From positions 1 through 17,030 of the forward strand of contig JAUWZH010000022.1 in assembly GCA_030615435.1 (NCBI GenBank): DNA of 17,030 nucleotides, read 5' to 3'. This document shows positions 1-5,445 of the stretch, one piece after another (position 1 is the stretch's first letter; each line of letters opens with the position of its first letter). A program made the translations under genes and the position numbers. Source of the DNA: Candidatus Brocadiaceae bacterium. Lineage in GTDB: Bacteria > Planctomycetota > Brocadiia > SM23-32. Under the pieces are notes generated by a model. That model was not told the DNA's origin, ran no database searches, and saw only the letters and a list, made by a program, of their open reading frames with translations.

Positions 1-1273
1 CAACGTTGACCTCGCCACCGTCCCGCCGAGGGAGAGCGTCCAGCTCACCATCTACAACTCCGAGGACATCACCCTGGTGCGCGAGACCCGCAGCCTCTCA
101 CTCAAGGAGGGCATCAACCGCATCCAATACTCCTGGGCCAACACCCTGATTGACCCGACGTCGGTGGAGATCCGACCCCTGGAGAAGGAGAACCAGATCG
201 AGGTGCTGGACACCACCTTCCCCGGCGACAAGCCGCAGCACCTGATCTGGAACATCGAGTCGGAGATCGAGGGCCAGGTCAGGTTCCAGGTCACGTATTT
301 CACCAGCGGCATTTCATGGTCGGCGGACTACGTGTTGACCGCCAACCCCGAAGAGACGGAGATGAGCTTCGACGGCTACGTGCAGGTCTACAACAACTCC
401 GGCGAGAACTACGAGAACGCCGAGGTGCGGCTTGTGGTGGGCGTGATCAACCTGGTGGAGAAAATCCGCGAGCTCGCCCGGCGCGGCATCGGTCTGCGGC
501 ACGCCGGCAAAACATTCGTCTTGAACGGGAGACTGGGCGCCTTTCGAAATTCCCTTGAATTAGCGGAAAAACCTGTGTCTGAGGGCGAGGCGCCCGCCCG
601 GCCGCCGGAGATCATCAAGGAGGGCCTCTCCGAATACTTCATCTACACCATCGAGGGCCGGCAGACAATCCCCAACAAATGGTCGAAACGCCTGGTGAGC
701 TTCACCGCCCGCAAGGTGAAGTTCGACATCCTCTACCGCGTCCGCCCGCACCAGTACGGCACCCGCCCGGTGCGCTTCTTCATGCTGGTCAACGACGAGG
801 AGCACGAGCTCGGCACCACCCCCCTGCCGGACGGGCTGGTGCGCACCTTCCGCGACAACGGCCGCGACGGCCTCAGCTTCCTCGGGCAGCAGAAGGTCAG
901 CTACATCCCCATTAAGGAGGACGTCGAGCTCAACGTCGGCACCGACGACGAGGTCGTCTGGGAACGGAAGGCAATGGGAGTGAAGCGCTCCGACTTCGCG
1001 TTCGACCACACCCCGCCGCGGGTGGTCGGCTGGGACGAGAGAAGTTCCGTCAGGGAGGAGGTCCGCAACTACAAGGGCAAGCCGGTGCGGGTGGAGCTGC
1101 GCCACGTGATCCCTGGCGACGTCGAACTGGAGGCCGAGGGGGCGAAGCTGCACGACTACCACACCGTGGAGTTCACCTACGACGTGCCTGCCCGCGGCCA
1201 GTTCGCCTGGCACTACGAATACACGCAGCACTTCGGCAGGAATGCGGAACAGGATCGCATACGGCTGAAATAG
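1..1273 (+). CDS. DUF4139-type exported protein, copy 1 (5' end cut by window edge)
   Basis: The reading frame is open from base 2 and stops with TAG at 1271-1273, leaving 423 visible residues. Alignment with the third gene shows that only about 28 residues are missing, namely the start and the signal peptide. The protein is a predicted beta-rich domain of the DUF4139 type. The family signature is a Trp-x-x-x-Tyr strand (ISWSADYVL) followed by the stretch NNSGENYENAEVRLVVG. No enzymatic motif is visible and the molecular function is unknown; members are usually thought to be secreted or periplasmic. Outside codons 491-601 the protein is almost identical to the gene at 2569. Inside that segment it has 37 unrelated residues that are less GC-rich than the rest. 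The next gene follows after 28 bp, so the three genes are probably one transcript. The family call is from motif memory, not a profile search. Confidence 0.8.
   Translation, partial: NVDLATVPPRESVQLTIYNSEDITLVRETRSLSLKEGINRIQYSWANTLIDPTSVEIRPLEKENQIEVLDTTFPGDKPQHLIWNIESEIEGQVRFQVTYFTSGISWSADYVLTANPEETEMSFDGYVQVYNNSGENYENAEVRLVVGVINLVEKIRELARRGIGLRHAGKTFVLNGRLGAFRNSLELAEKPVSEGEAPARPPEIIKEGLSEYFIYTIEGRQTIPNKWSKRLVSFTARKVKFDILYRVRPHQYGTRPVRFFMLVNDEEHELGTTPLPDGLVRTFRDNGRDGLSFLGQQKVSYIPIKEDVELNVGTDDEVVWERKAMGVKRSDFAFDHTPPRVVGWDERSSVREEVRNYKGKPVRVELRHVIPGDVELEAEGAKLHDYHTVEFTYDVPARGQFAWHYEYTQHFGRNAEQDRIRLK
2..1237 (+). repeat. Long direct repeat, copy 1 (partner 2653-3873)
   Basis: Bases 2-490 pair with 2653-3141 (489 bp each) and 602-1237 pair with 3238-3873 (636 bp each). 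Both blocks are gap-free and nearly identical, most differences being silent third-position changes. The 111 bases between the blocks here (491-601) do not align with the 96 bases between them in the partner (3142-3237). This is a gene-scale duplication with one replaced or diverged patch. Confidence 0.9.
491..601 (+). other. Variable segment in DUF4139 copy 1
   Basis: The 37 codons start just after the shared ARRGI and end just before the shared PPEIIKEG. The encoded peptide starts GLRHAGKTFVLNGR and is mixed hydrophobic and charged. It has no recognisable similarity to the corresponding 32 codons of copy 2, and its base composition is visibly less GC-rich than the flanks (for example tttcgaaattcccttgaatt). 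Confidence 0.8.
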
Positions 1274-1301
1274 CCGTCTTTTCTTCGGAAAGGAGCAGGT
1301 C

Positions 1302-2555
1302 ATGCATAAGGGAACGCGGTTCATAGCGGCCCTGGTCGCCTGCGCGGCGATCATTTGCCTCACGGGAGCGCGGTCGGCCACGGCGAGGATCAAGCTCGTC
1401 ACACTGCCAGTGCGGGAGCGCGTCGAGATACAGCTCGACAACGCGAACGCGACGCTGGTGGAGGAAGAGCGCATCGTCACCCTCCTGGAGGGGACGAACA
1501 AGATTGACTTCTCATGGTCCAACACGGCGATTGACAAGGGAACCATCCGGTTCCGCGTGGTGGACATGCCGCTGCGTAAGGGAACTAACAAGGACCACAC
1601 CTCCCTGCTCCGCCCCGACGGCCAGGTGGAGATGATCCGGGTGATCAATGTGGCCTATCCGCCGGGCGAGAACGCCCTGCTTTGGGAGGTCTTTGCGGAG
1701 AAGCCCTTCGCGGCGCGGGTGCGCATAAGCTACCTGATCTCGAACCTCACCCGTTCTTTCAACTATCGCGCGGTGGCCGAGCACGATGAGTCCACGCTCA
1801 CCCTGCGGGAGTACGTCCGCCTGGGGAACTTCTCGGGCGAGGAATTCGGGGACTCCGGCATCTGGGCGGGGTTCGGCGAGTATTTCCACAGGGAAATCGG
1901 CATGAACGAGGCGAAGGAACTGCTCATCTGGAAGTTCCTGAACGTCCCCATCGAGAAGACCTACACCTTCGACTGGTGGACCGGCCAGCACGTGCCGGAG
2001 CAGCGCGAGCAGCGCTACGTGGAGATGCGCTACGTGCTGCACAACGACGAGGAGCATCAGATGGGCGAGTTCCCGCTCCAGTTCGGCAAGGTGCGCATCT
2101 TTCAGAAGGACGGCCGCGGCGGCGAGGCATTCATCGGAGAGGACTGGGGACGCTTTACCCCCATAGACGACGAGATGAAGCTCTACCTCGGCCTGGCGCG
2201 GGACGTTGTGGTAAAGCGCAAAGTCACCCAGAACAGGCGCCGCAAAGTCCACGGGAACCTTTACCACCAGGAAATCACCCTGAAGTACACGATTGAGAAC
2301 TTCAAGAGCGATCCGGTCACCCTCGACATCAACGAGGACATGAACCGGCTGCGCGATTCGTTCTGCGAACACAAGGACCGCACCGCGCAGTGGGAGATCG
2401 TGCCCAAGGGAACGTCCATCGGGAAAAAGCAGATCGAACGGAAGGACGCCCGCACGGCCATCTTCCACGTCCCCCTGGAGGCGGCGCCGGAAGGCGAGGC
2501 CGAGGTGGAGCCGGTCGAGGTTACCGTGCACATGTTCCTTCGGAACGAGTGGTGA
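1302..2555 (+). CDS. DUF4139-like exported protein, divergent paralogue
   Basis: This 417-residue protein starts at an ATG with a good Shine-Dalgarno (AGGAG, about 7 nt upstream). Residues 1-28 form a clear signal peptide: basic start (MHKGTR), a hydrophobic core, and a likely cleavage after SATA. The rest is predicted beta-rich and collinear with its two neighbours. Shared landmarks are RERVEIQLDN near the mature N terminus, FSWSNTAIDKGTIRF, GNFSGEEFGDS in place of NNSGENYENAE, NDEEHQMGEFPL in place of NDEEHELGTTPL, and a KDGRGGEAFIGE segment. Identity to the neighbours is low, whereas they are near-identical to each other. It lacks the long variable insert found in them. It ends VHMFLRNEW and has no membrane anchor. 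No catalytic motif is visible. It is probably an ancient duplicate with its own role in the same extracytoplasmic structure. Confidence 0.72.
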   Translation: MHKGTRFIAALVACAAIICLTGARSATARIKLVTLPVRERVEIQLDNANATLVEEERIVTLLEGTNKIDFSWSNTAIDKGTIRFRVVDMPLRKGTNKDHTSLLRPDGQVEMIRVINVAYPPGENALLWEVFAEKPFAARVRISYLISNLTRSFNYRAVAEHDESTLTLREYVRLGNFSGEEFGDSGIWAGFGEYFHREIGMNEAKELLIWKFLNVPIEKTYTFDWWTGQHVPEQREQRYVEMRYVLHNDEEHQMGEFPLQFGKVRIFQKDGRGGEAFIGEDWGRFTPIDDEMKLYLGLARDVVVKRKVTQNRRRKVHGNLYHQEITLKYTIENFKSDPVTLDINEDMNRLRDSFCEHKDRTAQWEIVPKGTSIGKKQIERKDARTAIFHVPLEAAPEGEAEVEPVEVTVHMFLRNEW

Positions 2556-2557
2556 GG

Positions 2558-2565
2558 GGAGGTGA
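2558..2565 (+). promoter_or_regulatory. Ribosome binding site of the third DUF4139 gene
   Basis: GGAGGTGA is a full-length match to the anti-Shine-Dalgarno sequence. The GGAGG core is six bases from the ATG at 2569. It lies in the 13-bp gap after the previous stop, fixes the start of the downstream gene and suggests strong translation. Confidence 0.75.
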
Positions 2566-2568
2566 GCG

Positions 2569-3909
2569 ATGAGAGCAATCAACACGCATTCGATGCTTGT
2601 GATCCTTTCCGTGCTCGGGCTGTGCTGCGTCGCGACACCGGCCGGGGCGCGGAACATTGACCTCGCCACCGTCCCGCCAAGGGAGAGCGTCCAGCTCACC
2701 ATCTACAACTCCGAGGACATCACCCTGGTGCGCGAGACCCGCAGCCTCTCCCTCAAGGCAGGTATCAACCGCATCCAATACTCCTGGGCCAACACCCTGA
2801 TTGACCCGACCTCGGTGGAGATCCGACCCCTGGAGAAGGAGGACCAGATCGAGGTGCTGGACACCACCTTCCCCGGCGACAAGCCGCAGCACCTGATCTG
2901 GAACATCGAGTCCAAGATCGAGGGGCAGGTCAGGTTCCAGGTCACGTATTTCACCAGCGGCATTTCGTGGTCGGCGGACTACGTGCTGACCGCCAACCCC
3001 GAAGAGACGGAGATGAGCTTCGACGGCTACGTGCAGGTCTACAACAACTCCGGCGAGAACTACGAGAACGCCGAGGTGCGGCTGGTGGTCGGCGTGATCA
3101 ACCTGGTGGAGAAGATCCGCGACCTGGCGCGGCGCGGCATCATCGCCCCGCCGCACGGACGGGAGGAGGAAAAGGGCCTTAAGCGGCGGGTCATGCTGGG
3201 GGCTGTCGAGGCTGCGGCGCTCAGAGGGGAGAGGCGTCCGCCGGAGATCATCAAGGAGGGCCTCTCCGAGTACTTCATCTACACCATCGAGGGCCGGCAG
3301 ACGGTCCCCCACAAGTGGTCGAAGCGCCTGGTGAGCTTCACCGCCCGCAAGGTGAAGTTCGACATCCTCTACCGCGTCCGCCCCCACCAGTACGGGAGCC
3401 GCCCGGTGCGCTTCTTCATGCTGGTCAACGACAAGGAGCACGAGCTCGGCACCACCCCCCTGCCGGACGGGCTGGTGCGCACCTTCCGCGACAACGGCCG
3501 CGACGGCCTCAGCTTCCTCGGGCAGCAGAAGGTCAGCTACATCCCCATCAAGGAGGACATCGAGCTCAACGTCGGCACCGACGACGAGGTCGTCTGGGAG
3601 CGGAAGGCAATGGGGGTGGAGCGCTCCGACTTCGCCTTCGACCACACCCCGCCGCGGGTGGTCGGCTGGGACGAGAGAAGTTCCGTCAAGGAGGAGCTCC
3701 GCAACTACAAGGGCAAGCCGGTCCGGGTGGAGCTGCGCCACGTGATCCCGGGCGACGTCGAGCTGGAGGCCGAAGGGGCGAAGCTTCACGACTACCACAC
3801 CGTCGAGTTCACCTACGATGTGCCTGCCCGCGGCCAGTTCGCCTGGCACTACGAATACACGCAGCACTTCGGCACGAAAGCGAGACAGGATCGCATATGG
3901 CTGAAATAG
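2569..3909 (+). CDS. DUF4139-type exported protein, copy 2 (complete)
   Basis: This 446-residue protein has an optimal ribosome binding site and a signal peptide at residues 1-27 (hydrophobic core around LVILSVLGLCC, cleavage likely after PAGA). A cysteine pair at residues 19-20 lies in the hydrophobic core, but I see no convincing lipobox. The mature part matches the protein at position 1 with 13 amino-acid differences in 375 aligned codons by hand alignment. The exception is codons 3142-3237, where this copy has 32 unrelated residues rich in Arg and Glu. The DUF4139 landmarks (ISWSADYVL, NNSGENYENAEVRLVVG) are intact. The family is uncharacterised at the reaction level, so I assign no function beyond an exported beta-rich protein. 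The stop is followed by a large hairpin that may end the transcript. Confidence 0.82.
   Translation: MRAINTHSMLVILSVLGLCCVATPAGARNIDLATVPPRESVQLTIYNSEDITLVRETRSLSLKAGINRIQYSWANTLIDPTSVEIRPLEKEDQIEVLDTTFPGDKPQHLIWNIESKIEGQVRFQVTYFTSGISWSADYVLTANPEETEMSFDGYVQVYNNSGENYENAEVRLVVGVINLVEKIRDLARRGIIAPPHGREEEKGLKRRVMLGAVEAAALRGERRPPEIIKEGLSEYFIYTIEGRQTVPHKWSKRLVSFTARKVKFDILYRVRPHQYGSRPVRFFMLVNDKEHELGTTPLPDGLVRTFRDNGRDGLSFLGQQKVSYIPIKEDIELNVGTDDEVVWERKAMGVERSDFAFDHTPPRVVGWDERSSVKEELRNYKGKPVRVELRHVIPGDVELEAEGAKLHDYHTVEFTYDVPARGQFAWHYEYTQHFGTKARQDRIWLK
2653..3873 (+). repeat. Long direct repeat, copy 2 (partner 2-1237)
   Basis: This is the second copy of the duplicated DUF4139 coding sequence. It is separated from copy 1 by the divergent paralogue at 1302-2555. 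The two blocks are 2653-3141 and 3238-3873, with the non-homologous patch 3142-3237 between them. The reading frame is kept throughout. Confidence 0.9.
3142..3237 (+). other. Variable segment in DUF4139 copy 2
   Basis: The 32 codons lie at the same place in the fold as 491-601. The peptide starts IAPPHGREEEKGLKRR and is strongly charged, with a short Ala-rich helix-like stretch (GAVEAAAL). It is in frame and bounded by the same conserved ARRGI and PPEII sequences. Confidence 0.8.
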
Positions 3910-3938
3910 ACAATCCCCCCGGTCAGGCGGGAGAGCGC

Positions 3939-3970
3939 AGGTGACGGGCCGCCACGGCGGCCCGTCACCT
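3939..3970. terminator. Large inverted repeat between convergent genes, possible bidirectional terminator
   Basis: AGGTGACGGGCCGCC (3939-3953) is perfectly complementary to 3956-3970. With a realistic four-base loop this gives a 14-bp GC-rich stem. It sits between the stop of the third DUF4139 gene (3909) and the glycosyltransferase, and its right arm contains the glycosyltransferase stop codon (3965-3967). There is no T-tract on either strand, so it is not a classical intrinsic terminator. A role in blocking read-through or protecting 3' ends is inferred from position. Confidence 0.5.
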
Positions 3971-5107
3971 TCCCAGGAGCGCCTCGTATATCTCGATGAC
4001 CGCGCCGGCCTGGCGTTCGAGGCCGAAGAGCGATTCCATCCGCTCCCGCGCCGCCTCTCCCCATCGGCGCCGACGTTCGGCGCTCTCTGCCATCTCCAGA
4101 ATGGCCTCGGCCAGGTTTTCAGGTGTGTCGTAGACCACGATGCCGGTCTTTCCGTCCTCCACGATGCCGGGCAGCACGCCCCGCCTGGCCACCACCAGGG
4201 GCTTTCCCATCGCGGCCATCTGCGCTGCGGCCCTGCACGAGCCGTCGCTTCCGGCCACGAGCATGATTCCGGCGTCGAACGTGGCGAGCACCTGCCCGTA
4301 GTCGGCCGTCCTGTAGCCGAGCGGCCGCACCGTGTCCTGGAGCCCCATCCGCTTGACGGGCCTGTTGAGGATCTCCTCCTTATGCGTGCCCCTCCCGAGC
4401 ACAACGATCTTGACCCGCGCCTCGCGCTTCTGCACCAGGAGCGCCGCCTCAAGCAGCACATCAAAGCGGCGGTGCCATTGGACGCGGGCCACCAGGCCGA
4501 ACACGATGTCTTCACGGCCGAGGCCGAGCTGCTCCCGGGTGCCCGGGCGGGCCTCAGCGGGGCGGTACCGCCCGAGGTCAACCGCTCCGCGGACCGTGCT
4601 CACCGTGTGCGGATGGCGCCCAAGGCGCTCCACCGCACGTGCCCGCAGGCGGTCGCTCAGCACGATGAGATGGTCGGTCATTCGTGGGCCGAACTGGAAC
4701 CGTTCCAGAAGAGTGCCCCTGTACTCCCGCGCGCCGTGATCCGTGCGAACCAGGGGCGCGCGCAGACGAGAGCGCCGCAGGGCGACCGCCGCCAGGACAT
4801 GGTCCCACGAACCGTGCGCGTGCACCAGGCGAAAGCCCCCGCGCTCAATGAGACGAGAGAGCCTCTCTATGTCCCCGACGTTGCGGGCCACGTTCGGGGC
4901 ACTGTCGAAGCAGAACCCGTCGTGCACCGTGAGGCCCATTCTCCGGGCCTGCTCCGGCAGGGACCGCCCCTCGGCGTGGTGCGACCGGGCGCAGGCGAGT
5001 TCTGAATGCCACCCCTGCCTGCCCAGCTCACGACAGAGCAGGGTCACGGGCTCGGACGGCCCTGTCCACTTGTAGTCGGCGTAGCAGTGAAGAACGGCTT
5101 CCGCCAT
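3965..5107 (-). CDS. Glycosyltransferase, GT-B fold, family-4-like
   Basis: This 380-residue protein, read from the ATG at 5107, has the two-domain layout of retaining GT-B glycosyltransferases. The N-terminal acceptor domain begins LHCYADYKWTGPSEPVTLL and contains the pattern RLVHAHGSWDHVLAA. The C-terminal donor domain starts near VFGLVARVQWHRRFDVLLEA and continues through KIVVLGRGT and GSDGSCRAAAQMAAMGKPLVVA to a typical C terminus, EIYEALLGR. The usual E-x7-E donor motif reads D-x7-Q here. It probably transfers a sugar from a nucleotide or lipid donor to a cell-surface glycan; acceptor and donor are unknown. The frame is open to an ATG at 5248, but the extra 47 residues are basic, unlike the family start, and a candidate promoter lies at 5152-5181, so I prefer 5107. 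No membrane segment is visible. It is transcribed away from hypF and appears functionally separate. Confidence 0.85.
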   Translation of the reverse strand: MAEAVLHCYADYKWTGPSEPVTLLCRELGRQGWHSELACARSHHAEGRSLPEQARRMGLTVHDGFCFDSAPNVARNVGDIERLSRLIERGGFRLVHAHGSWDHVLAAVALRRSRLRAPLVRTDHGAREYRGTLLERFQFGPRMTDHLIVLSDRLRARAVERLGRHPHTVSTVRGAVDLGRYRPAEARPGTREQLGLGREDIVFGLVARVQWHRRFDVLLEAALLVQKREARVKIVVLGRGTHKEEILNRPVKRMGLQDTVRPLGYRTADYGQVLATFDAGIMLVAGSDGSCRAAAQMAAMGKPLVVARRGVLPGIVEDGKTGIVVYDTPENLAEAILEMAESAERRRRWGEAARERMESLFGLERQAGAVIEIYEALLGR

Positions 5108-5151
5108 CTCGTGAAGCCACCGCAGTTCGGGAAATCGGCGAGGCGTGCCCC

Positions 5152-5181
5152 ATGATAGCCGGAGGCCACGCCGTAGGACAA
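5152..5181 (-). promoter_or_regulatory. Candidate promoter for the glycosyltransferase gene
   Basis: Read on the minus strand: TTGTCC (5181-5176) as -35, an 18-base spacer, and TATCAT (5157-5152) as -10. This matches 4/6 and 5/6 of the sigma-70 consensus. Transcription would start near 5145, about 38 bases before the ATG at 5107, which supports that start over the ATG at 5248. In GC-rich DNA such matches are uncommon but not proof. Confidence 0.35.
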
Positions 5182-5306
5182 CTCCGAGACGGCGTCGAGG
5201 CGTCTGCACTGCCTCATCTTGGATTACGGGGCCCCCGCTGTGCCTCACGCGCCGGGACCTCTGTCGCAGTCCCCCCGCTTCAGACCCTCGCGCTGAGGCG
5301 AGCCAT

Positions 5307-5335
5307 GTGAATGAAAGGCCCGTATCCCTTATAAT
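5307..5335 (+). promoter_or_regulatory. Candidate promoter for the hypFCDE operon
   Basis: A perfect -10 hexamer TATAAT lies at 5330-5335. A weak -35 (GTGAAT, 5307-5312, sharing the TGA core) sits 17 bases upstream. The predicted start near 5342 gives a leader of about 100 bases before the ATG at 5446. This is the only TATAAT I noticed in the divergent region. Confidence 0.45.
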
Positions 5336-5360
5336 CTCCGTCTGGCATGTTGGTGGGCGA

Positions 5361-5401
5361 GGCGGCCGTTTTGCACCAGGTTGGCGGCTGCCAGGCCGCC
5401 T
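5361..5401 (+). promoter_or_regulatory. Mutually exclusive hairpins in the hypF leader
   Basis: AGGCCGCC-type pairing can form in two ways. AGGCGGCC (5360-5367) is complementary to GGCCGCCT (5394-5401), and GGCGGC (5383-5388) is complementary to GCCGCC (5395-5400) with a short loop. The two structures share their right arm and cannot coexist. No T-tract follows, so termination is not indicated. A regulatory role is speculative; repeats like these also arise by chance in GC-rich DNA. Confidence 0.25.
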
Positions 5402-5445
5402 GTCATGTTCCCGGCTGTAACCTCCATGCAGGGTGCAACTCCGCC

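Larger units (their letters stand above)
5108..5445. other. Divergent intergenic region between glycosyltransferase and hypF
   Basis: The 338 bases separate two divergent genes. I see one candidate sigma-70-type promoter for each direction, a pair of competing short hairpins in the hypF leader, and a small inverted repeat (CTCGC/GCGAG, 5287-5302). I see no RNA gene, no FNR- or NikR-like palindrome and no sigma-54 site good enough to call. Both flanking frames stay open into this region, but the translated extensions do not resemble their families. Confidence 0.6.

Noticed and set aside
2521..4581. A 686-codon open frame on the minus strand, antisense to the third DUF4139 gene and running into the glycosyltransferase region
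   Set aside because: It is a shadow of GC-rich coding DNA. Its translation is repetitive in Val, Leu, Asp and Arg, has no family motif, and overlaps genes with clear signal peptides and motifs. A similar antisense frame over the first DUF4139 copy (560-1648) has the same origin.
5108..5248. 47-residue N-terminal extension of the glycosyltransferase from the ATG at 5248
   Set aside because: The extension is Arg-rich and unlike family starts. A candidate promoter lies inside it, and the typical GT start (LHCYADYKWTG) follows the ATG at 5107.
5287..5302. CTCGC/GCGAG small inverted repeat upstream of the hypF promoter as a regulator site
   Set aside because: It is short and GC-rich with no match to an operator I recognise; chance is as likely.
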